Assembly: GCA_963675135.1 (NCBI GenBank) | Contig: OY776120.1 | Coordinates: 19,310,001-19,374,000, forward strand | Reading direction: 5' to 3' | From: Galeopsis tetrahit | Taxonomy: Eukaryota > Streptophyta > Magnoliopsida > Lamiales > Lamiaceae | Length of the DNA: 64,000 nucleotides | Shown here: positions 11,698 through 22,932 of the stretch, in pieces | How positions within the stretch are numbered: position 1 is the stretch's first letter | Layout: every line of letters starts with the position of its first letter | The notes under the pieces: model-generated | The model's database searches: none | The model's input: the letters and a program-made list of their open reading frames with translations, nothing else | What the model was told of the DNA's origin: nothing | Position numbers and translations under genes: made by a program

Positions 11698-12166
11698 TGT
11701 TTAACGATCTGGTGTGTCCTCAGCTAATGCCCTAAAAGTGTTCCCCAATGGAACAGATGTGGCAGTAACCAGCGCTGGCCTGGGGTTGAATGAATAAACC
11801 AATGGGGGCGGCACTGTCTGAGTACTGGTCAATCTAAGAGAACTGGTATCTGAATCGTCACCCGGATGTTGCTCGGAGTCCAGATTGTCATCCGATAGAA
11901 CCTCAAATGTGTTCCCCAGATGAACCGAAGAAGCTATAACTAGGGTTGAGTTGGGGTCTTGCATGTGTGCTCCATCAATAGGTGTGCCCTGTTGCCTTTC
12001 CTAGATTTGCTCCATCCCCAATGAGCGGAAGCCCTTCGTTCACGATGCTTGGTCGATTTTCAACAAGCAGCAGATGTATGGCCCACAATCTTACAGGATA
12101 TAAAGAACTCTGGAAGAGACTCAAAGTGAACCCGAGCAAAAGACTTGTGACCCTCTCTCTGGAATG
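11698..12166 (-). pseudogene. LINE ORF1-like protein, C-terminal part (zinc knuckle onward), split by copia element
   Basis: Minus-strand sequence near 12030-12166 reads as REGHKSFARVHFESLPEFF followed by SCKIVGHTSAAC. This matches the degenerate zinc knuckle that follows DUF4283 in plant LINE ORF1 proteins; the first Cys of the knuckle is Phe here. Further on, 11701-11964 encodes two diverged copies of a SVHLGNTFEVLSDD-like phrase, typical of the low-complexity tail. Stops and frame changes are present. It is the continuation of the 27416-28690 fragment across the copia insertion. Confidence 0.65.
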
Positions 12167-12171
12167 TAATG

Positions 12172-13563
12172 TGTTGGGATATGAATCCTTGAAACAATGT
12201 TCTAGATAATGAAAGTATGTTTTGATGGCCAAAAGCAACTTAAAGTTAGTAATATATGTGGTTCTAAGTCATCTTAACTGAGTCATATGAAATAAGTTTA
12301 CTGATCTTAATGAGATATTGAAAACTGAGTTACTGATCTTATTGTGTTTACTGATCTGATATATGAACTGTTAGGAACTAAGCTGATGTTTTGTATTGTA
12401 TAGACAACTTATAGTATAGGACTTAGATATACTCATCTGTATATAGTTCAGTTGATGTATAGATAGGTTTTATATATGTAAAGTTGTATTTTATTGTATT
12501 CAGCATTGTAAAAGTTCAGAACAGTAAGTTTAGAACACTAGATTAGAAGAAGATCAGAAGATTAATGAAGACTCAGAAGACTACTTCAAAATAAGAAGAC
12601 TTCAAGAAGAGTTGAAGAGAAGCTTAGAAGAATTCTGAAGAAGTTAGAACAGTTTTGAGAACTGTGCGGACTGACTAAGAACAGTAAAAATCAGAACAGT
12701 AAGTTACTGTGCTGATTTGGTGAATTTGAAGAATAAGTTTGGAAAACTTATTTAAAGAGTAACTGAAGATATATTTCAAGATATGCTGACTTGGAATAAA
12801 AAGGAAGTTACAAAGTCGGTTACACGAGGAAGTTACAAAAACAGTTTAGAGTTAGTTGAGAGTTAGTTCACAAACTGCTAACTGTCATACTAAGTTCTAT
12901 AAATACTGTGTGATCTCCTACTCCTAAGACTACTGAGAGACTACTGCTACTACTGAACAATTACTGGTCTTAGAGAAATCAAGAGCAAGTCTACATGCAA
13001 GAACTCACAGAGTTAAGGAAATCAAATTAAGGAGAAGCCACTGAATTGAAGAGAAGAAATCAAAGGCTACTCAAAGAGAAGTTTTACTTTTCAGTTTTAA
13101 GTTTGTGTTTTGTAAACAAGTGTGCTAGACTTGTAGAATTACTAGTAGATCGAAGATACACTTGGAAGTGTAATCGATAAGATCACAGTCTTAATCTTGG
13201 GACTTTAAGCCACAAGAAACTCAAGAAGGAAGAGTAATAAAACATCACAACTGGGATTGTGAGAGTGGATGTAGACTTATTGGTCGAACCACTATAAAAT
13301 TCTGTGTTCTTTATTTTCTGTTTAATATTTGATTAATATTTGTTTAACCAATAACAGTAGAATTTACTAAGTAAAGATCTGATTAAAAGTTGAGTATAAA
13401 ACTAAAACTGGAAGTACTGATCTGACTCAGTAAGAACAGTACTATCCAGAACACTATTCCGCATTATAAACTCTGATATTTTGAAAGATTTTTGAAAGTC
13501 TATTCACCCCTCCCCTCTAGACTTTCTTAGCTTACTCAATCTTAACTCAACTTGGGACCAACA
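12172..13563 (+). repeat. 5' LTR of the Sirevirus-like element
   Basis: TGTTGGGATATGAATCC...GGGACCAACA, 1392 bp. TATA box TCTATAAATA at about 12895-12904. It contains many ACTGATCT-like words. Immediately followed by the primer-binding site. Confidence 0.95.
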
Positions 13564-13565
13564 AG

Positions 13566-13577
13566 TGGTATCAGAGC
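13566..13577 (+). other. Primer-binding site (initiator tRNA-Met)
   Basis: TGGTATCAGAGC, complementary to the 3' end of plant initiator tRNA-Met, starts two bases after the 5' LTR. Standard for Ty1/copia elements. Confidence 0.9.
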
Positions 13578-13724
13578 AGTAGTTCTTTGGACTGCTGTTT
13601 CTTGATAACCTTGCAGATCTTGAGGGAAATCTCACTGATCTTAATACTATTTCTTGATATCTGTCACTATCTGAATACTTGAAAACTATCTGCTATACTA
13701 CTGATCATATATGTCTAATCAAAC

Positions 13725-16444
13725 ATGGATGACACTAATGTGAACAAACTTCCTAAGTTCAAGATTGCAGATTATGACTACTGGAAGCTTAGGATGGAGG
13801 CCATCTTTAGCTCAACACATGATCTGATGGTGTCTGTGGTGACTGAAGGACCAATTGTCACCATGGTGGAGAACACTGCTGTTCTGGATCCTTCTAAACC
13901 AGTTGGAACACTGGTCCCTAAACCAAGGTCAGAACTGACTTCTGAAGAAATGAGACAAAACAATTTGGATAGTCTTGCTAAGAATTATATTTTACACACC
14001 TTGCCAAATGAGTATCTTGGCTAGAGATGTCTATCGGGCTGGCCCCAGGGCTACGGGCTAAACGGGTTAGGGCCTTAACCGGTTCATATTTAACGGGCCT
14101 ACAATTGTTGGGACCTAACCCTAACCCTAGCGGGTCACGGGCTAAACGGGCCACTAACGGGCTACAATAATTTTTTTTCTTTTAAAATTAAAGGTCTCAA
14201 TTGGTACATCCAACAAGCAAATAAAATATAAAAAATACATAATTAGTTAATGATTAGTAAATGAGAAAAAAAATATAATTTAAACACCAGTCTAGAACTC
14301 ATTGGTCCTTAATATGACCAAATAAAACTAAACAAATATCATAATCTAATAAAAAATAGTAATAATGTCTAATGGATGATAATGGGCTTCTTAATGCTTA
14401 TAGTTATGGTTATTGGTCAAATGACGCAAAATTTGTTCTTAGGTTATTTATTAAAAAAAAGAAAAAAAAGGTAACAACTCGGGCTAGCGGGTTGGCCCTA
14501 TAGCCCTGCGGGCTAACCGGTCCGGGTCAAAAAAGCCCGGTTTTAAACGGGCCTTAAATTCATGAACCCTAACCCTGTATTTTTCAGGGTTAAACGGGCC
14601 AACCCGGTTAGCCCGGCCCGGATAAACATCTCTAATCTTGGCAAAGTGTTAAAATGTAAGACTGCAAAGCAAATGTGGGACAAATTGGCTATTCTTTGTG
14701 AAGGTACTACACTGATCAAAGAAAGCAAATTATCCACAGTTGTCCAAAGGTTTGAAACATTTAAGATGAAGCCAGGAGAAACAATTGATGAATTGGATAC
14801 TCGATTTACAAAGATTATGAATGATCTTGATGTGTTAGGAAAAACCTATACTGAAAGAGAAGTTAACCTGAGAATCTTGAAAGCTTTGGATGAAAGGTGG
14901 AAAATGGTCAAGATGATCATTAAAACCACACAAGACATTGATTCTTGGCCAGCAGAAACTATGTTCCAAACCCTTAAGGCACATGAGTTTGAGTTAGATG
15001 AAGAAGATCCTATTACTGTGATTCATAAGGATAAGGATGCCTCTAAGGAATAGCTTTTAAAGCCTCTATCTCTAAGGGGTCTAGATCATCTAAGTCTAAG
15101 GCCTCAAGCATAAAAGATGAACTACATAGTTCTGATCTTAGTCTGAAAGATCAGATGAGCCTTATGATCAAAATATTTGATAGACTAAATAAGAGGTATG
15201 GTAGATACAAAATATTCTATAAGGAAACTAAGGGTTCTAGTAACAGGGACTCTTCTGTGAACAAAAGGGATCAAAACTCTTCTGAAAGAAGGGATGAGAT
15301 CTCTAATGAGAACATGAGAGATAGGAACTCATCAGATAAGAGGGATAGAAAGTATTCTGATAAGAAAGACAGGAACTCAATTGACAAGCATGACAGGAAC
15401 CGAAATCATTCACCTCCTAAGAGAACTGCTAACAATCCTGTTTGCTATAATTGTGATAAGCCAGGTCATTATGCTTATGAATGTCCTGATCTGAGTTCTG
15501 AAGATCGAGAAGAAAGGAAAGCCAGAAGAGATCGAAAATATGCCAAGGGTAAGAAGGCAATGATGGCATACAATGATTCTGATTCGGAATTAGAAGAGTT
15601 GCCATCGTCTTCATCTGAATACCCCTCTAGCAATGAAAATGAAGTCTTCATAGCAGATGATGGACTGGTAATGATGGCCAAAATAAATGATGACGTATCA
15701 TCTGCTAACTCTTTTCAATCTTGCAAAAATTCTGACACTGATGAAAGTGATGCTGCTGATAGCAGTGTAGGAAGTAGTCTTCATCATTCCCAAGGAGTGA
15801 CTGAAGAAGACCTTCTACAAGCTAACAAAGCATTCATTGAAATTAGTGATGAGAATATATCTTTAAAGCAAGAAATCATTAATCTGAAAGAAGCTCAGTT
15901 GAAAGTGGATCCTAATATAGTTGTCATAAATGCAAGACTATCAGAAGAGTTGTCCCAACTCCAAGAAAAGTATGCATCCATTGACAAACTATATCAGGGT
16001 ATGCTTAAAACTCAAGCCAAAGAGACTAATGAATTCAATGATTTAAAGATTAAATGTGAAAAACTTGAAGAGCGGAATAGATTCTTAGAATATGAAGTAG
16101 TGAGCCTAGATCGAAAGCTATCTGGGATGATTAACTCTACCAAGATTAATCAAACAATCTCAGACAGATATAGAGCTCCAAATGATAAAAGTGGAATAGG
16201 TACTGATCTGCCTAGTTCTTCTACTTCAGGCTTTAAGAACACTAATGGAGCTAGTTCAAGTTCTTTGCAACTAGATAAAGGAAAAGAACCTATGATTTAT
16301 GATAATGATCCAAAACCTAAAGTACAGTCTAAATACATCCCTCCTACTACCAAGAATGGTAAAATGAATAATGTATTAAGACCAGTACAGTCAAGATCAT
16401 ACCAGAAGAGTTATACTCCTCTGACCAGAACAGATCAGTCCTAG
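13725..16444 (+). pseudogene. Copia gag, interrupted by a hAT MITE, a frameshift and a stop
   Basis: Structural protein of the virus-like particle. It begins MDDTNVNKLPKFKIADYDYW at 13725. The reading frame is cut at codon Gly/Lys by the MITE at 14022-14634 and resumes in register after the duplicated ATCTTGGC. It then runs through the usual gag core (KTAKQMWDKLAILCEGT, LDTRFTKIMNDL) to a TAG at 15051-15053, where a frame change from frame 3 to frame 2 is needed. The following part (to 16441) holds an Arg/Asp/Ser-rich region, a perfect CCHC zinc knuckle (CYNCDKPGHYAYEC, near 15441) and a coiled coil. The TAG at 16442-16444 has in-frame coding sequence after it. It could be a mutated Gln codon or the gag-pol stop that Sireviruses use; I cannot tell which. 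Confidence 0.88.
14022..14634. mobile_element. Non-autonomous hAT MITE, nested in gag
   Basis: Terminal inverted repeats TAGAGATGTCTATCGGGC and TAGAGATGTTTATCCGGGC (right end read on the minus strand). A perfect 8-bp target duplication ATCTTGGC (14014-14021 and 14635-14642) is diagnostic for hAT. 613 bp with GC-rich ends (runs of CGGGCTAACC type) and an AT-rich centre; no transposase. A second family member lies at 30111-30756. Confidence 0.93.
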
Positions 16445-16984
16445 TATCAGAAGAGACAAACTCAGAACAGTAGGTCAAGACAAGCACAGGCAAGTTGGGA
16501 ACAGCCTAGACCTCCTTTCATAAGGCAGTCTCAGCTGTATTCAACTAAACCTAGGAGATTTGTACCTCATTATCATAACAAACCTGTTCTTTATCCTCCA
16601 CCTTTATCTTATGATATCATTGAAGAGGAAAGACCAAAACGCATCTATAAGCCGTATGGTCCACATGCTTTCAGACCATATTCAAACTATTACAGGCATA
16701 CTGATCTTACTGAAAAAGGGATAGAACCAAGGAAAGGCTATCTCAGAAAAATAGATCCTAAGACTGCTGATAATTCTGAAATGGTTAATAAAGTACTGTT
16801 TTGTGATAAATTTGGAAGGAAACTGAAGAGGTCCCATTTATTCAAATCCTCAATGTTCATTTGGGTTCCTCTCACTACTAACCCCCAAGGACCCCAATAA
16901 ACTAGGGTACCTAAATTATTAAGATCACTACCTTGCAGGATCGACTGGACTTATACAAGAAAGGTGGTTCAGTTGGTGAGACCT

Positions 16985-18528
16985 TGTCACGCCCCAATTT
17001 TCATTAAAATAGATTTTTCGAAATAATTGACAATTGAAAAAGTTAAAGGGCATGAACTACAATTTTTACTAAAAAAATAATACTTACAATTTTATTTTAC
17101 AATAAAAATAATTAAAAATCAGCCGAAACTTAAAGAATAAATAGCAACTTAATTGAATTTTTTTGAAATATCTAGGAAACCACAACGTCTCAATTGATTT
17201 TACTAAACAATGGTCATCCACCGCTCCTCCTCGCCACCAGCTCCTCAATCTGAAATGTTAAAATGAAGGGGTGAGCAAACCACAGCTCAGTGGGGATAAG
17301 TTTGTCAAAACTAAATACAACAAGCAATAATATCAATAGATCACGCTAACATGTAATTCAATAGCATTTCAATAATATCACCTCGTTTATAAAGGTCAGA
17401 AGACCTATCCTCGTTTATAAAGGTCAGATGACCTATCCTCGTTTATAAAGGTCAAATGACCTATCCTCGTTTATAAAGGTCAAATGACCTATCCTCGTTT
17501 ATAAAGGTCAAATGACCTATCCTTGTATATCTTTCACATGAATATCAAAATAATCGCACATGATTTTAATAGTGACAAACATAATAAGTTAGAAATCATA
17601 TATTTTGCATGAATATCAATATAATCGCACATCACATTTAATAATGACAAACAAATCAAGATAGAAATCCCCACCTCAAGCTCTCGTGAAATATATTTGA
17701 TGAAGGAAGTGTAACTTTAATCCTTCTCGCGATGTCCGTCACCTAACATAAATAATAAACTTAATATTTCTGAAATCTCAATTAAACTTCTAAAGTTTAT
17801 AACACAGACCATCAACTATACACTCCTGGTTTAATTAAATTAAGTAAACCTTTCCACGCACTAATTATTGTCTAAACACAACTTTGCATCAACACTTATG
17901 AATGAAATATATATAAATCAATTCTTATTTAGAACCTAATTAAACTTCGTGGAATAAAGTCTTTCTAATTAGATATTGTGGAGAATATATATATTTCCTA
18001 ATTACATGTACACTAATATATGACCAAAACTCATACATCGTTAAACACCTCAACAATTAGCCAAGAACATGCCATTGTATATTATTAATCTTTTCTAATA
18101 CACACACCATAAGCCGCCGTACGCAAATATAATCTTAATTATATAATTCACCAAAACTCTTCACTGTATGCTATATATATATATATATATATATTCTATA
18201 AAGCAAATTGGATGAGACACAAAATATATTTGTACATCAATTCACAGAAAATGAGTAGAAATATACCGTGAGTTGATGAAGGCGCCGTGTGTCTCTTGAG
18301 TTGGATTGAGATTGTGTAATTTGGCGTAAAGATCTAGGGTAAAATTCTCACGGTTATATTTATAGTGTATTAGAATTAGGTTTGGGCTTGGGCTTGAATG
18401 AGATAATTATTAGAAGTTTAGAATTTAAAAAGGGGTCTTTAAATGGACTTATAAAACTTTAAAATAATTTAAAAGAATAATTAAATATTTATTTATAAAA
18501 CTATATTATAAAAATTTAGGGTATTACA
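16985..18528 (+). mobile_element. Solo LTR (probable Ty3/gypsy chromovirus type), nested in pol
   Basis: Starts TGTCACGCCCCAATTTTC and ends AATTTAGGGTATTACA, with TG...CA termini and an exact 5-bp target duplication GACCT (16980-16984 and 18529-18533). 1544 bp without coding sequence, primer site or second LTR, so it is a solo LTR left by LTR-LTR recombination. TGTCACGCCCC/GGGTNTTACA ends are frequent in Tekay/Del-type LTRs. A TATA-like TTATATTTATAG lies near 18354-18365. Confidence 0.82.
17381..17520 (+). repeat. Five tandem 28-bp units inside the solo LTR
   Basis: The unit CCTCGTTTATAAAGGTCA... repeats at 17381, 17409, 17437, 17465 and 17493. Each unit contains the dyad AGGTCA-NN-TGACCT (first unit slightly diverged). 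It sits in the U3 side of the LTR. Confidence 0.9.
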
Positions 18529-21500
18529 GACCTGGTACATAGACAGTGGGTGTTCACACCACATGACTGGTATCAAGGCCTTGCTTACTGACTATCATGA
18601 GAAGGAAGGACCAAAAGTCATCTTTGGAGACAGCTCCATGGCAATCACAAAAGGATTTGGATTCATCAAGAATGGAGATGTTGAAATCCAAGATGTCTCC
18701 TATGTTGAAGGTTTGAAATATAATTTGTTATCTGTATCTCAATTCTGTGACAGGGGATACAAAGTTCAGTTCACAACCAGAAGATGTGAAATAATAGACA
18801 AAAGGACTCACAATGTTTTACTTGTTGGCACAAGACAAGGAAGTGTATACATTGTGAATTGGAATAGTTGTCCTAAGAATGCTTGTCTTATTACTAAGAG
18901 TCCTAAAGAAAACAGTTGGCTCTGGCATAAACGCCTCTGCCACCTGAACTTTAAGATAATCAACAAGATTGCTAGAGAACATCTTGTTGAGGGCATTCCT
19001 AATGAAATCTATTCCAAATCACAAATGTGTGACTCCTGTCAAAAAGGTAAACAGGTAAAAGTTTCATTTAAGTCCATTCCAACTCTTTCAACAAGCAGAG
19101 TTTTAGAACTCTTGCATATGGATCTTCATGGTCCTATCAAACCTCCTACATTGAATGGAAGAAGGTATACTCTGGTTGTAGTAGATGATTACTCTAAGTT
19201 TACTTGGGTAGTCTTTCTACACAAAAAGAGTGATACACAAACACTACTTCTAGATCTATTAAAGAGGTTGCAGGTTGAAAAGGGTCAACTCATTGTCAAG
19301 ATAAGAAGTGACAAGGGGACTGAGTTTATTAACTGTTACATCTCTGACTACTGTTCTAAGTCTGGCATACAGCATTTGACAAGTGCAGCCAGAACACCTC
19401 AACAAAATGGTGTTGCAGAAAGGAGAAACAGAACACTAAAAGAAGTATGTAGAGCAATGATTGCAGAATTCAACACACCTCAGAAGTTTTGGGCTGAAGC
19501 CATTAACACAGCTTGCCACTCCCAAAACCGAAGTGCTCTTAATAAGGTGCATGGTAAAACACCTTATGAGGTATGGAAAGGCAGAAAACCTAGAGTTTCT
19601 TATTTTCATATCTTTGGATGTAAGTGTTTCATTCATAACAATGGCAAAAGTAAGCTAAATGTCTTTGATGCAAAAGCTGATGAAGGGATATTCTTAGGAT
19701 ACTCTTCAGTAAGCAAAGCATTTAGAGTGTTTAATTACTCTACCCTATGTGTGGAAGAAACACCCCATGTAGTCTTTGATGAGAATGTGCAGGACTCTGC
19801 TGATCATCAGCTCAGTAAGAAAATTGACAAACTACAGCTACAAACCAACAATGAGGATGATGATACAGAAATATATGAATCTGTTCAAGCATATAATCCA
19901 TTCCTAAATGTCCTAGATCAAGATTCTGAAAAAGAAAAGGTAAAAGACAAAGGTAAGTCATCTAAAACTTCTGATATGCCAGAATTGAATGACTGCTCTC
20001 CTATGAACAAATCTGCTGATATAATGCAAAACAATGATACTGATCTGCATGATATAAATTATGATAGTATTTCTGTTAAGAATAGAAGGACATGGAAGTC
20101 TGCTCATTCTACTGATCTGATTTTAGGAGATTCCAGTAAAGGTGTTAAAACTAGAAAACAATTGTTTGATTCCCAGGAAGAACCTAGTGAGTCTCTATTT
20201 TGCTGGTGTTGTTTTCTATCATCTATTGAGCTTAAAACTGTGAATGAAGCTTTAAGTGATAGTAACTGGATTATAGCCATGCAAGAAGAACTTAATCAGT
20301 TCACTAGAAATGGAGTTTGGGAACTTGTTGATAGACCTAGTGATCATAATGTTGTAGGCACTAAGTGGATTTTCAAGAACAAAAAGGATGAAAATGATCT
20401 TGTAGTTAGAAATAAAGCTAGATTAGTTGCTCAGGGCTACTCTCAAGCTGAGGGTATTGATTATGATGAAACTTTTGCTCCTGTAGCTAGACTAGAAGCT
20501 ATAAGATTGTTCCTTGCTTATGCTGCACATATGAAATTCACTGTGTATCAAATGGATGTGAAAAGTGCATTTTTGAATGGTATACTTGCTGAAGAAGTTT
20601 ATGTGGAACAACCACCTGGTTTTCAAGTAAATAGTCACCAAGTATACAGGTTAAAGAAAGCACTCTATGGATTGAAACAAGCCCCAAGAGCCTGGTATGA
20701 TACACTTTCTCTATTCTTACTTGAAAATGGTTTTACTAAAGGCAAGGTTGATAGAACTTTGTTTCGAAGACAAGAAGGTAATGATATATTACTTGTTCAA
20801 ATTTATGTGGATGATATTATTTTTGGATCACCCAACAAAACCTTGAGTGAAAGCTTTTCTACACTCATGCAAAGTAAATTTGAAATGTCTATGATGGGTG
20901 AAATGACATATTTTCTTGGTCTTCAAGTAAAAAAAACTCCATAAGGTATCTTTATAAATCAAGCAAAATATACTAAGAATTTGCTAGACAAATTTGGTAT
21001 TAAAACTTGTAAGACAGTTGGTGTGCCCATGCAACCTACATACAGAATGGGTCCTGATGAAGGAGGTAAGTCTTCTGACCAACCTCACTATCGTGCTTTA
21101 ATTGGCTCTCTACTCTATCTAACTGCCAGCAGACCTGATATTGCTTTTTTTGTTGGTGTATGTGCAAGATTTCAAGCAAACCCCAAAGAAAGTCATCTGG
21201 AAGCTGTCAAAAGGATATTGAAATATCTAAAGGGGACCATTAATCGAGGATTATGGTATCCTGCAGATGATGATATATCCTTAAGTGGTTATTCAGACTC
21301 GGACTTTGGAGGTTGCAAAATAGATAGAAAATCTACTTCAGGTTTATGTCAATTCTTAGGAACTAAGCTCATTTCATGGTTTTCAAAGAAACAAACAAGT
21401 GTGGCAACTTCTACTACTGAAGCAGAATATATGGATGCAGGTAGTTGTTGTAGTCAGCTTCTTTGGCTAATACAACAACTCAGAGACTACAATATTGTAG

Positions 21501-21760
21501 AATCTAATGTACCTATATATTGGGACAGTAATAGTGCCATTGCCATCACACAAAATCCCGTTCTACATACTAGATGCAAGCATGTTGACATTAAACATCA
21601 CTTTATTAGGGATCATGTGGAAAAGAAAAATATTAGGATGGAAAAGATTCATACTGATATTCAAAGAGCTGACATTTTTACTAAACCATTGGCTGAAGTG
21701 AGATTTAGAGAGTTATGCATTAGCTTAGGGTTGATAGATATGGATTCTATATGTGTATAG

Positions 21761-22932
21761 AGATATGTACTAACATTTCAGGTACTGATCTTATACCAAG
21801 AGGAATACAAAGCATAAATTAAGAACATTACATCAAATGCATAAAATTCAGAAGAGACAACCTCATGTCAGACCACTACATTCAAAACAGGTAACAAGGT
21901 TACTAAAGTGACCTTCATCCCAATGAGGAAGCTGGTAAAGCGGAGGGACACTAAGAACACACATTAAGGGGGAATATGTGATTTCTTAAAGATCCTTTTG
22001 TTGACTCAGAACACTAAGTCACTTTAGCATAAACCTTGATGTGATCATTAAATTAAACATATTTTTACTACTCTGTACTGTTTTACACTTATATCTCATG
22101 AACTAACACTTCTACCAAGGTGAAACAGGCACATAAGAGGAATTCTCCACTGAAGGGGGAACTGGTCTGATTACAGATTTGAAAAGTCTACTAATCTGAT
22201 CTGATTACGATTCAATTATTCTACAGAACTAATCTGACTACTGATTAAACTGTCTACAGAAAGATTTGATTACTACTAATCTGTCTACAGAATAGCACTG
22301 ATCTGTCACAGTACTGATCTGAGAATTACTGTGCTGATATCAAAAAGGTGAAATCAGGAAAATTGGGTACTGATCTAAAAACTACTGTGCTGACCCATCT
22401 ACTGATCTAAAAACTACTGTGCTGATTCATCTACTGATCTGATGTCTAAAAAGGTTTACTCAGCTGATCACAGTACTCAGCTGATCCAGATAAGTACATT
22501 TTCTTTATATATAAGTAAGAGAATGAAGTGAAATATTTTTTGGAAACTACTGTGCTGATATGCATCAGAACAGTATTTTGTCTTAGAATACTCTAAGTCA
22601 AAAACTGCTCAAATTTAGATTACTAATAGAGAAGATTAGTACACTCCTCTATTTCTAACCTAATTACTGTGGTGTATTTATCAAACACAAATTGGCTCCA
22701 AAATTAAGAATGGTACTAAAATATGAACAGTTTCTTTTAAACACGAATTTCAAGATTTAATCTCAACCATTCTTTGTGATAAACAAATTCAATCCTAGCC
22801 CTAGATTGGTTTTGAATTTATCAAATACAATCACTTTTCATCTTCATCTTCCTTACGAGTTCATTTCTGGAAAGCTCATAACTAAAAATCTACTGCAAAA
22901 TCTAAATAATCTATCTTCTACAAAACCCTACA
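21761..22932 (+). other. Spacer between pol and the extra ORF of the Sirevirus-like element
   Basis: Non-coding 1.2 kb rich in repeated ACTGATCT and CTACTGTGCTGAT words (especially 22180-22580). No ORF of note. Confidence 0.7.

Larger units (their letters stand above)
16445..21760 (+). pseudogene. Copia pol (protease, integrase, RT, RNase H), interrupted by a solo LTR, stops and a frameshift
   Basis: 16445-16900 continues the gag frame to a TAA at 16898-16900; a frame change to frame 1 lies between there and 16963. The solo LTR (16985-18528) then splits the protease just before WYIDSGCSRHMTG. From 18534 the frame is open: GAG-pre-integrase (WHKRLCHLNF), integrase core (MDLHGPIK, RSDKGTEF, TPQQNGVAERRNRTLKE, giving D-D-E), RT with QMDVKSAFLNG and the catalytic YVDDIIFGS, then RNase H (DSDFGGCKIDRKSTSG, TSTTEAEYM, DSNSAIAI) ending at 21760. 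A single in-frame TAA (20942-20944) separates RT from RNase H; both sides are in the same frame, so this looks like one point mutation. Confidence 0.92.

Noticed and set aside
14110..14130. CCTAACCCTAACCCTA as telomere-like sequence
   Set aside because: Plant telomeres are CCCTAAA repeats; here the words are part of the hAT MITE and recur in its second copy.
17381..17520. Regular 28-bp repeats that look like a CRISPR array
   Set aside because: Units are directly adjacent with no unique spacers, and they lie inside a plant LTR; this is a tandem repeat.
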